Shown here in pieces: positions 23,450 through 30,762 of a stretch of DNA of 64,000 nt. The stretch comes from Sandaracinaceae bacterium. GTDB taxonomy: Bacteria; Myxococcota_A; Polyangia; Polyangiales; Sandaracinaceae. Within the stretch, counting starts at the first letter, position 1; every line of letters starts with the position of its first letter. The translations under genes were made by a program, and so were the position numbers. Where the stretch lies: NCBI GenBank assembly GCA_040218145.1, contig JAVJQK010000113.1:124001-188000 (forward strand), given 5' to 3'. The notes beneath the pieces were generated by a model. That model was not told the DNA's origin, ran no database searches, and worked only from the letters and a program-made list of their open reading frames with translations.

Positions 23450-25212
23450 GCCGCGCTCCGCTGGCGCAGGTGCTCCTGGCGCCGCGTGAGCTCGAACCGC
23501 AGCTCGCTCGGGACCCGGCGGAGATCGAGCGCGAGCATCTCCTCGATCAGCCCGCGCGCGATGTCGACGCGGCCGCTCTTCTCCACCTCCTCGGCGCGAC
23601 GCAAGAACACGCGGGCGAGCGCGCGCATCGCGTAGATGTTCCCCTCGACCCACGGGCGGTCGGCCTCGAGCGCGCGACGGAAGGCGGCGAGCGCCTGCGG
23701 GGGGCGCTCCTTGCGCGCGTGGTGCAGCGCGAGCGCGGCGAGCGGCGCGGCCCACCCCGGCCGGCGCGCGGCGGCGCGCTCGAAGCGGGAGATCGCGCGA
23801 CGCCAGGCGCCGAGCCCGAGCCAGAGGTGACCCATCACGAAGTCGAACCAGCTCGAGAAGCGCACCACCACCGGGTCCCGCGCCCGCTCGGCCATGCCGC
23901 TCCGCGAGGCCGTCGCGAGATCGATGCTCTCGGTGTGCTCGGGGGGCTCCTCGCCGCGCAGCTCCATGAGCGATCGGATCGACGCCTCCGCGTCCTCGGC
24001 GTCCGCGAACAGCGCGCTCAGCCCGCTCTCCCGTCGAAGCTCGACGAGCGGCAGCAGCCCCCGCGCGTCGCCCGTCTTGCCCAGCGCGCGGATCACGTGG
24101 GTCAGGAGGACGGGGTCGCTCTGGTCGAGCAGCGGCACCAGCCGCTCCGCGTCCTCGGCGTTGGCCAGGCTCTCCATCGCCTCGACCGCAGCGCTCAGCA
24201 CGCGGTCGTCGTCGCTGCTGAGCAGCTTGCGCACGTAGTCGCGGCCCCGGACGTCCGACGCGATCCCAAGCGCGCCGGCGAGGATGGCCCGCTCGCTGTC
24301 GACCACGCTGCGCTCGTAGGCGGCGGCCAGCGCCGGGTGCGCGCGCGGATCGTCGATGCGGGCGAGCGAGCGCGCCGCCTCGGGCACGAAGTCCGCGTTG
24401 CGCGAAGACAGCAAGCTCACGAGCGCGGGCGTCAGGCGCGGATCGCCCGAGTAGCGGAGCGAGGAGAGCATCGCGAGCCGGCTCCCCTTCCCGCTGACCC
24501 CGTCGCTCCCGTCGAGCACCGAGCTCAGGTGGTCGAGCACGACGTCCGGCGCGTCGCGGAGACGGACCATCAGCTGCGCGCGGTGATCGGGCGGCAGCGC
24601 GCCCACGGGCTCCACCGAGAGCTGGCCGGACCAGAAGTCCTCCACGGCCTGGGCCAGCTTCTCGACCACCTCGGAGTACTCCTCGCTCTCCTGTCGCGCG
24701 GCGCGACCGCGCGCGCCGGGGAGCGCCTCCCGCGCGCGCGACACCTCGAAGGCGATCTCGACGTCCCGCACGTTGAGCAGCGTCGTCGTCACGCTGCGCA
24801 CGTCCTCGTTCGACAGCTCTCCCCCCTCGACGAGGGCGCCGAGCCGCAGCGCGGCCGCGCGGCGCTGCACGAGCCCTCCCGCGCGGAGCACCGCGAGCAG
24901 CGTCTGCACGTCGTCCAGCTCCGCCACGCCCAGCTGCTCGGCCCCGTGCTCCGAGGAGGCGGTGAGCCGGCCGAGGAACGACGCGTCCGCCGCGCTCACC
25001 ACGGGGGGCGCCTCGGGGGAGCGCGGATCCTTCTCGGCCCCGCACTGCACGTGCCCGAGGGCCTCCTCGCCGACCGCCGTGACGAGGGCGCGCGCCAGCT
25101 CCCCGTCGTCGTCCGACGAGACGCCGAGCGCCTGACGGAGCTCCGCGTCGTCTCCGCCCGCGCCCTCCCTCAGGCGACGCTCGAGCCGCTTGACCCCCAC
25201 GGCGCTGCTCAC
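23446..25212 (-). CDS. HEAT-repeat plus TPR-like scaffold protein
   Basis: The 588-residue protein has HEAT-type repeats over roughly residues 80-420 (RAAALRLGALVE, MLSSLRYSGDPRLTPALVSLLSS, AARSLARIDDPRAHPAL, VIRALGKTGDARGLLPLV). A TPR-like C-terminus spans about 455-580 (LGLGAWRRAISRFERAAARRPGWAAPLAALALHHARKE). It is probably a cytoplasmic protein-binding scaffold with no catalytic motif. The GTG start overlaps the propeller gene stop as GTGA, and its own stop overlaps the next start. Confidence 0.75.
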   Translation of the reverse strand: MSSAVGVKRLERRLREGAGGDDAELRQALGVSSDDDGELARALVTAVGEEALGHVQCGAEKDPRSPEAPPVVSAADASFLGRLTASSEHGAEQLGVAELDDVQTLLAVLRAGGLVQRRAAALRLGALVEGGELSNEDVRSVTTTLLNVRDVEIAFEVSRAREALPGARGRAARQESEEYSEVVEKLAQAVEDFWSGQLSVEPVGALPPDHRAQLMVRLRDAPDVVLDHLSSVLDGSDGVSGKGSRLAMLSSLRYSGDPRLTPALVSLLSSRNADFVPEAARSLARIDDPRAHPALAAAYERSVVDSERAILAGALGIASDVRGRDYVRKLLSSDDDRVLSAAVEAMESLANAEDAERLVPLLDQSDPVLLTHVIRALGKTGDARGLLPLVELRRESGLSALFADAEDAEASIRSLMELRGEEPPEHTESIDLATASRSGMAERARDPVVVRFSSWFDFVMGHLWLGLGAWRRAISRFERAAARRPGWAAPLAALALHHARKERPPQALAAFRRALEADRPWVEGNIYAMRALARVFLRRAEEVEKSGRVDIARGLIEEMLALDLRRVPSELRFELTRRQEHLRQRSAA

Positions 25213-26750
25213 GTCTCGGGCTCCACGCGCACGCGGAAGACGCCGACCCCGGTGGCTACGAGCAAGACGGTTCGATCACCCTGCCGCGAGAGCGACAGCT
25301 CGAGGACGCGGTGCTCTCCCTCCGCGTCGTCGTCGCCTCCCAGACCACGGCGCTCGGCCTCTTCGGCCACGTCGAGCACGAGCCCGGCCTCCCCGCCGCC
25401 CGGGCGGTGACGGACCACCACGCCCCGGTCGCCCGCCTCGAAGAAGTGCGCGGCGTAGAGCGAGAGGCCGCCCTCCTCTTTCACGAGCGCGATCGGTCCG
25501 GTGGGCGGCAGGCCGGGCACGCGCGCCCAGGTCTTGCCCGCGTCGGACGAGAGGAACGGCCCCGCGACGTCGGCGTCGCACGCGACGGCCACGTAGCCAT
25601 CGCCGTAGGCGAGGCTCATCTCACCGTCGGAGGGCAGGCCGGGCCCGTCGACCGCGGACCATCGCCCGCCGCCGTCCTCGGTCCACGCGAGCTGCGCCGG
25701 CGCGTCCTTGCCCGCGCAGAGCACCATCACCCCGCCGGTGGGCGGCGTCACGATCGCGGCCACGCGCTTGAGCAGCAGGGGCCCCTTCCACGTGCGCCCG
25801 AGGTCGTCGCTCGCGTGGAGCGCGCCCCCGCCGGTGCGCCCCCAGAGCCGCTCCGTGCCCGCCTCGCGGTGGAGGTGGAAGTCCTGCGCGGTCTCGTGGC
25901 CGAAGCTCGCGACGCGGTCGAAGCGCTCGCCGCCGTCGCTGGACACGAGCACGTCGCCGAGGCGCGTCGAGACCACCACCCGCGCTTCTTCGGAGGCGCC
26001 GTCCGACGCGATGGAGACCACGTCCTCCCCCTCGAGGCCCTCTCCGGCGCGTCGCGTCGCCTCGCCCGCGCCGATGGGGTCCTCGAAGCAGTCGCCGACC
26101 CAGAACACGCCCTGCGCGCCCGACGCGTACGGAGGTCGCGCCGAGGACGCGCCCCCGCGGAGCCCCAGCCACTCGACGCTCACCCCGTCCAGCGGAGACG
26201 GCACGGCGTCGTGCGACTCGTCCTCGATGTCGTCGAGCATCCCGACCACGTCCAGCTGGAGATCGTCCCCCGCCTCCTCCTCTTCGGCCTCCGTCGTGTC
26301 GAGCGGCGGCAGGTGCATGGCCGAGTCCTCGTCGACGACCACGAAGTCCATCGCGTCGTCCACGCCGACCTCGCCGCCGTCGTCGCTGCCGAGCGGCCGC
26401 AGCGACGGAAGATCCATCTCGGCCGGATCCCACGAGGCGTCGCTGGCCGAGGTGGTGTCCTCCGTCCAGCCGTACTCCTCGCCCTCGTCGAGGCCCTCGA
26501 ACGGGATCGCGTCCAGGTCTTCCGACGCCTCGTCCGCCTCCTCCTCGGGAGGGAGCTCGAGCGCGTACAGCGGGGCGTCGTCGTCGAAGCCGGTGTCGTC
26601 GTCCAGACCGACGCCCTCCTCCTCGGACAGGTCCTCGACCAGCTCGTCCAGACCCAGGTCCTGGGCGTCGGGCAACGCGTCGTCGTCGTCGTCGCCCATG
26701 GGCGGGAGCGGCGGCAACAGGTCCTCGTCTTCGTCCGGTTCCGGTTTCAC
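25209..26750 (-). CDS. Acidic-headed BNR/Ycf48-like beta-propeller protein
   Basis: The 513-residue product has a very acidic, low-complexity N-terminal 180 residues, with runs of Asp and Glu. A beta-propeller follows, with BNR Asp-box motifs SSDGGERFDRV, SDDLGRTWKG, TEDGGGRWSAV and SSDAGKTWARV. No signal peptide precedes the acidic part, so secretion is doubtful. The acidic head may be a disordered interaction segment. The start is GTG 26748-26750, overlapping the UDG stop as GTGA. Its role is unknown; it is coupled to the two genes after it. Confidence 0.75.
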   Translation of the reverse strand: MKPEPDEDEDLLPPLPPMGDDDDDALPDAQDLGLDELVEDLSEEEGVGLDDDTGFDDDAPLYALELPPEEEADEASEDLDAIPFEGLDEGEEYGWTEDTTSASDASWDPAEMDLPSLRPLGSDDGGEVGVDDAMDFVVVDEDSAMHLPPLDTTEAEEEEAGDDLQLDVVGMLDDIEDESHDAVPSPLDGVSVEWLGLRGGASSARPPYASGAQGVFWVGDCFEDPIGAGEATRRAGEGLEGEDVVSIASDGASEEARVVVSTRLGDVLVSSDGGERFDRVASFGHETAQDFHLHREAGTERLWGRTGGGALHASDDLGRTWKGPLLLKRVAAIVTPPTGGVMVLCAGKDAPAQLAWTEDGGGRWSAVDGPGLPSDGEMSLAYGDGYVAVACDADVAGPFLSSDAGKTWARVPGLPPTGPIALVKEEGGLSLYAAHFFEAGDRGVVVRHRPGGGEAGLVLDVAEEAERRGLGGDDDAEGEHRVLELSLSRQGDRTVLLVATGVGVFRVRVEPET

Positions 26751-27526
26751 CGCGAGGGCAGCTCCCGGCCGAGGGCGGCCACGACCTTCTGCAGGTCCTC
26801 CCAAACCGGGCGCTTCTGCTCCGGGCTGCGGAGCAGATAGGCCGGGTGATAGGTCGGCATCACGCGCACGCCGGCGAAGCTGCCCCAGCGCCCGCGCCAG
26901 CCGCCCCCACCGACCCCGAGGTTCTCCGCCGCGTGGCGCCCGAGGGCGACGATCACCTGCGGCTTCACCGCGTCGAGCTGCCCCTCGAGGAAGCGCATGC
27001 AGGCGGCGGCCTCGTCCGGGTTCGGGGTGCGGTTCTCGGGCGGGCGGCACTTCACGACGTTGCAGACGTAGATCTCGTCCGCCGAGAGCCCCATCGCCGC
27101 GATCATCTTGTCGAGGAGCTGCCCCGCCTTGCCGACGAAAGGCAGCCCCTGCTGGTCTTCGTTGTAGCCAGGGCCCTCGCCCACGAACGCGACGATCGCG
27201 CGCTCGGGGTTCCCGCGAGCGAAGACGCTCTTGGTGCGTCCCTCGTGCAGCCGGCAAGCGGTGCAGGAGGCCGCCTCCTCGGCCAGCACCCGGAGCCGGG
27301 TGACGGGGTCGGCGTCCGGCTTCGCGGGGGCCGCGGCGGCCGGGGCCGGGGCTCGCGGCTCGGCGGGCGCAGTCGCGACGGGCGACTCGACGGCCGCGGC
27401 GGGCTCGGCGCGCGCCAGCTCGTCGAGCCCGAGCGCCGGGAGCCCACGGCTGCCGAGGTCCATCTCCCAGCGGAGATGCTCCGCCGTCAGCGCGGCCAGC
27501 TCCGCGAGATCCGAGTCCACGCCCAC
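26747..27526 (-). CDS. Family-4 uracil-DNA glycosylase (Fe-S)
   Basis: The 259-residue repair enzyme removes uracil from DNA. Residues 1-75 are an Ala/Pro-rich extension. The catalytic domain has GEGPGYNED (117-125), the VCNVVKCRPPENRTP segment, and the C-terminal TYHPAYLLRSPEQK. Cys88, Cys91, Cys160 and Cys176 are spaced as the 4Fe-4S ligands of family-4 UDGs. The GTG start at 27524-27526 is close to the divergent GT2 gene. Placement with three unknown genes downstream is probably a shared operon. Confidence 0.88.
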   Translation of the reverse strand: MGVDSDLAELAALTAEHLRWEMDLGSRGLPALGLDELARAEPAAAVESPVATAPAEPRAPAPAAAAPAKPDADPVTRLRVLAEEAASCTACRLHEGRTKSVFARGNPERAIVAFVGEGPGYNEDQQGLPFVGKAGQLLDKMIAAMGLSADEIYVCNVVKCRPPENRTPNPDEAAACMRFLEGQLDAVKPQVIVALGRHAAENLGVGGGGWRGRWGSFAGVRVMPTYHPAYLLRSPEQKRPVWEDLQKVVAALGRELPSR

Positions 27527-27603
27527 CGCCGCGGATTACACGCCGCCGCCGCCGCGTGCAACGGGTTGCGTCGGCGCGGGCGATCGGGCATCCCCTGCGC
27601 AGC

Positions 27604-28398
27604 ATGAGTGAAGCACCGACCCTGAGCGTGGTGATGCCCGCGTACAACGAGCGGGCGACGATTCACGAGGCGCTGCGCCGCGTCCTCGCCAGCCCCGTGG
27701 ACAGCCTCGAGATCGTCGTCGTCGACGACGGCTCCACCGACGGCACGCGCGAGCTGCTCACCCAGGGCCCCGCGCTCGACGATCGCGTCCGCATCATCTT
27801 GCACGACGAGAACCGCGGCAAAGGCGCCGCCCTGCAGACCGGCTTCCGGGAGGCCCGCGGCCGCTTCGTCGTCGTCCAGGACGCCGACCTCGAGTACGAC
27901 CCGAACGACTACCCCGCGCTGCTGGCGCCGCTCCTCGATGGGCACGCGGACGTCGTCTACGGCAGCCGCTTCGCCGGCGGGGGCGCGCACCGGGTCCTCT
28001 ACTACTGGCACTCCGTGGCCAACAACGCGCTGACCACGCTCTCGAACATGGTCACCGACCTCAACCTCACGGACATGGAGACCTGCTACAAGGTGTTCCG
28101 CCGGGAGGTCCTCGCCGAGCTCACGCTCGAAGAGACCCGCTTCGGCATCGAGCCCGAGATGACCGCGAAGATCGCGCAGCTCGGGGTCCGGGTGTACGAA
28201 GTGCCCATCAGCTATCACGGTCGCACCTACGCCGAAGGCAAGAAGATCGGGCTGAAGGACGCCTTTCGCGCCCTGTTCTGCATCATGAGATACGGCGTGC
28301 CGGCCCGCATGAACCGGCGCAGTCACCCGTGGCGTCCGAACGACGGTGAATCGAATGCTTCCACCACGGTGGGTGGGGGCGGTAAGCTCGTGCACTGA
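27604..28398 (+). CDS. GT2 glycosyltransferase (dolichol-/polyprenyl-phosphate sugar synthase type)
   Basis: The 264-residue protein is a GT-A glycosyltransferase with LSVVMPAYNERATI, VVVDDGSTDGTREL, metal-binding QDADLEYDPNDY and CYKVFRREVL. It resembles DPM1/polyprenyl-phosphate glycosyltransferases but lacks C-terminal membrane helices, so it should load a sugar onto a lipid phosphate at the inner face of the membrane. ATG 27604 is chosen because the family motif follows at once; an in-frame ATG at 27556 would add 16 residues. It is divergent from the UDG gene. Confidence 0.87.
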   Translation: MSEAPTLSVVMPAYNERATIHEALRRVLASPVDSLEIVVVDDGSTDGTRELLTQGPALDDRVRIILHDENRGKGAALQTGFREARGRFVVVQDADLEYDPNDYPALLAPLLDGHADVVYGSRFAGGGAHRVLYYWHSVANNALTTLSNMVTDLNLTDMETCYKVFRREVLAELTLEETRFGIEPEMTAKIAQLGVRVYEVPISYHGRTYAEGKKIGLKDAFRALFCIMRYGVPARMNRRSHPWRPNDGESNASTTVGGGGKLVH

Positions 28399-28430
28399 AC
28401 GCGGTCCGGTCTCCGTCACCCAAGAAATCG

Positions 28431-28458
28431 TTGACGGGCCACGGGGTCGCGGGATAAC
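28431..28458 (+). promoter_or_regulatory. Candidate sigma-70-type promoter of the PP2C gene
   Basis: TTGACG (28431-28436) and GATAAC (28453-28458) are 16 bases apart, followed by a GGAGGG ribosome site at 28475-28480 and GTG 28490. The gene therefore appears to be transcribed from its own promoter, separate from the GT2 gene upstream. Confidence 0.55.
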
Positions 28459-28489
28459 TTTCCGCTCGAATTTTGGAGGGATACGGTCA

Positions 28490-29269
28490 GTGGCCTCGAG
28501 CGCACGCGTCCTCGTAGCCGGCGACACGAACGTCGGCATGAAGAGGACTCACAACGAGGACGCCTTCGAAGTCATCGACGAGGAGAAACTCTACCTCGTC
28601 GCTGATGGGATGGGTGGCCACGCCTCTGGTGAGGTGGCCTCCAAGATGGCGATCGACACTCTGCGTGAGTTCTTCAAGGCGACCAGCGCCGACCCCGAAG
28701 CGACTTGGCCATACAAGATGGACAAGTCGCGCGGTTACGAAGAGAACCGGCTGATCACGGGCATCAAGCTCGCGAACCTGCGCATTCACGAGAACGCGCA
28801 GCGTGACCCCAAGCTTCGCGGCATGGGCACCACGGTCGTCTCGATCCTCGTGATCGACGAAGGGGTGCTGATCGCGCACGTCGGCGACAGCCGCGTCTAC
28901 CGCATCCGCGACGGAAAGATGGAGCAGCTGACCGACGATCACTCGTTGCTCAACGACTACATCAAGATGAAGCGGCTGACCGAGGAGGAGATCGCCAATT
29001 TCCCGCACAAGAACGTCATCGTGCGGGCCCTCGGCATGAAGGAGACGGTCAAGGTGGACACCCGCCTCGACCACCCTCAGCCCGGCGATCTCTACGTCCT
29101 CTGCTCGGATGGACTCTGCGGCCCGGTCACGGACGAGGAGATCCACGAGCTGTCCAGCAGCACCAACGACCTCAAGCAGGGCGTGGCGCGGCTGATCGAT
29201 CGCGCGAACCAGAACGGCGGCCCGGACAACGTGACCGTCGTGATGGCCAAGTGGATCGGCAAGGGCTGA
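28490..29269 (+). CDS. PP2C-family protein serine/threonine phosphatase
   Basis: The 259-residue metal-dependent phosphatase has the PP2C motifs in order: TNVGMKRTHNEDAF, VADGMGGHASGEVAS, IAHVGDSRVYRI, LTDDHSLL, CSDGL and NQNGGPDNVTVV. It is soluble and could reverse the phosphorylation made by the two zinc-ribbon kinases in this window, though no direct link is visible. The GTG start at 28490 is set by GGAGGG nine bases upstream; the longer open frame has no family match. Confidence 0.92.
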   Translation: MASSARVLVAGDTNVGMKRTHNEDAFEVIDEEKLYLVADGMGGHASGEVASKMAIDTLREFFKATSADPEATWPYKMDKSRGYEENRLITGIKLANLRIHENAQRDPKLRGMGTTVVSILVIDEGVLIAHVGDSRVYRIRDGKMEQLTDDHSLLNDYIKMKRLTEEEIANFPHKNVIVRALGMKETVKVDTRLDHPQPGDLYVLCSDGLCGPVTDEEIHELSSSTNDLKQGVARLIDRANQNGGPDNVTVVMAKWIGKG

Positions 29270-29317
29270 GAGTCTGAGAGACTGCACGCCGTCGGTGATG
29301 GCGATACGCTGAGGCGG

Positions 29318-29446
29318 ATGCTGGCCCCCGCCCATCTCGCCCCCGAGCCTGCCCGCGCCCTGCGGCGTGAGGAGTACGAACGCATCGTCCAGCTGGGCAC
29401 GCTCGACGGCGACCTGTCGGTCTCGCCTGACGACGTGCTCGGGTGA
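29318..29446 (+). CDS. 42-residue ORF coupled to a nucleotidyltransferase gene
   Basis: A short frame from ATG 29318 (GAGGCGG upstream) to TGA 29444-29446 encodes 42 residues. The stop overlaps the GTG start of the next gene (GTGA). The middle part (ALRREEYERIVQLGTLDGD) looks like the N-terminal helix of Uma2-type nuclease proteins, so it may be a truncated Uma2 fragment. A genuine small peptide working with the nucleotidyltransferase is the other reading. No signal peptide or membrane segment. Confidence 0.5.
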   Translation: MLAPAHLAPEPARALRREEYERIVQLGTLDGDLSVSPDDVLG

Positions 29447-30291
29447 GCATGGATATCAGCATGCGTGCGGGGCACACCGAGCGGCTCGCGGCGGCGTTGA
29501 TCGCGCGGCGAGACTTCGCGGACGCCGTCCGCCACCTGAACGCGGTCGGGATCCTGCCCATGCCGCTGAAGGGCGTCCTGCTCCAGCACGTGGTCTATCA
29601 AGATCCGGCGGACCGCCTGCTCTCCGACGCCGACCTGCTCGTCCCGCCGGGTCGCATGGGCGACGCGCTCCGCGCCCTGACGCGGGCCGGCTATCGGAGC
29701 TGGCCCGAGGGCCGCGCCGCCGTCCACACCATCGGCCCCGACGCGACCCTGCAGGTCGATCTCCACCGCCGCCTGTTCTCCCCCGGCCTCTACGCGCTGA
29801 CGGCCCAGCAGCTGTTCGCGCGCGGGCGCATCGACGAGACCCTGGTCAGCGGCGTCGTCGTCGTGCCCTCGCCGCTCGACCTCTACGCGCACCTCGTGGG
29901 CAACTTCGCCAAGGGGCGTCACGAGGCCAAGCACGCCGACCAGCGTCGAGACTTCGCGGCCGTGGCGAGCCGCTATCACCTCGCGCCCGAGCCCGTCGCC
30001 CGCCACCTCGAGCGCCACGGACTCGCCCGCGCCGCGCGCTACACACTGGCGGTCGTGGCCGAGGGCGGCGACACGTTCGCGCAGGACGTCCTCACCCAGC
30101 TCCGCGCGGATCGCGTGGGCGAGCTGACGGCCACCGCGGCCCGGCGATTGACCGCGCGCTTCGGCGGGGAGGCCCGCGTGAGCCTGATCGCGCCGCACCT
30201 GCTCAACCGCACCCTCCCGCGGGGCGCGGCCAGCGTCGTCGCCCACGTCGCGCTCGGCCTGCGCGCGCGCCTCGCCAGCCGCTTCGACTGA
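29443..30291 (+). CDS. Nucleotidyltransferase-fold protein (NTP_transf_5 type)
   Basis: The 282-residue protein has the NTP_transf_5 signature MPLKGVLLQHVVYQDPADR followed by SDADLLVPPGRM, where the Asp-x-Asp pair would bind metal, and a second acidic strand LQVDLHRR. Relatives are found in exopolysaccharide and some peptide-modification loci, but their substrates are mostly unknown. The C-terminal 120 residues are helical. Start GTG 29443 overlaps the small ORF stop; ATG 29449 is also possible. It lies near, but outside, the large glycan locus. Confidence 0.8.
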   Translation: MSMDISMRAGHTERLAAALIARRDFADAVRHLNAVGILPMPLKGVLLQHVVYQDPADRLLSDADLLVPPGRMGDALRALTRAGYRSWPEGRAAVHTIGPDATLQVDLHRRLFSPGLYALTAQQLFARGRIDETLVSGVVVVPSPLDLYAHLVGNFAKGRHEAKHADQRRDFAAVASRYHLAPEPVARHLERHGLARAARYTLAVVAEGGDTFAQDVLTQLRADRVGELTATAARRLTARFGGEARVSLIAPHLLNRTLPRGAASVVAHVALGLRARLASRFD

Positions 30292-30411
30292 CCGGCTATC
30301 CCCGCCTTCGGGCGTGGTGTGGCGGGGCTGCAACCTGTGGAAACTCCCCCCTCTTTGCGGCGCCGCGCCGGGGCCCATTCCTCCGTCGAACCCCGAACGG
30401 AGGACCCCGTG

Positions 30412-30693
30412 ATGAACAAGACCCTCGGAATCTTGCTTGCGACCCTGGCCCTCACCGTCGGCTGCTCGAACGAGATCGGCGAGTACCTCGAGTGCGCCCA
30501 GGTCTGCGAGAGCTACGACGACTGCGTGATGGACAGCTACGACCAGACCGGCTGCACCGACGCGTGCGAGCAGTACGCCGACGTGAGCGACGCGAACGAA
30601 GCGCAGGTCTTCGACTGCGACAACTGCCTCAACGAGATGGCCTGCAGCCCGGACTGCAACTCCCGCTGCGACGGCATCATCCCCGCGTTCTGA
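30412..30693 (+). CDS. Small cysteine-rich lipoprotein
   Basis: The 93-residue product has a signal and lipobox (LTVGC, Cys18). Its mature part has ten further cysteines in about 75 residues, in patterns ECAQVC, DDC, GCTDAC, DCDNC and ACSPDCNSRC, enough for five disulfides. Such proteins are common in myxobacteria and are surface or periplasmic; no function is known. Strong CGGAGGA precedes the ATG at 30412. A GTG three bases upstream is an alternative start. Confidence 0.8.
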   Translation: MNKTLGILLATLALTVGCSNEIGEYLECAQVCESYDDCVMDSYDQTGCTDACEQYADVSDANEAQVFDCDNCLNEMACSPDCNSRCDGIIPAF

Positions 30694-30699
30694 CCTCGA

Positions 30700-30745
30700 A
30701 CGCCGAAGCGCCTCGACGCGTGGGCATCGAGGCGCTTCTCGGCGT
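30700..30745. terminator. Bidirectional hairpin terminator
   Basis: AAGCGCCTCGA (30706-30716) pairs perfectly with TCGAGGCGCTT (30727-30737), and ACGCCG (30700-30705) pairs with CGGCGT (30740-30745) past a two-base bulge. It lies between two convergent lipoprotein genes and should end both transcripts. Confidence 0.7.
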
Positions 30746-30762
30746 CCGGTTCGGAGCCGCGC

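Noticed and set aside
20573-23635. A plus-strand open frame of about 1020 codons across the second kinase and the unknown gene
   Set aside because: Out of frame with the kinase and Arg/Pro-rich; the kinase motifs lie in another frame, and the genes from 22166 onward read on the minus strand.
30300-30327. CCCCGCC/GGCGGGG hairpin after the nucleotidyltransferase gene
   Set aside because: Seven base pairs with a 14-base loop and no T-run; too weak to call as a terminator in DNA this GC-rich.
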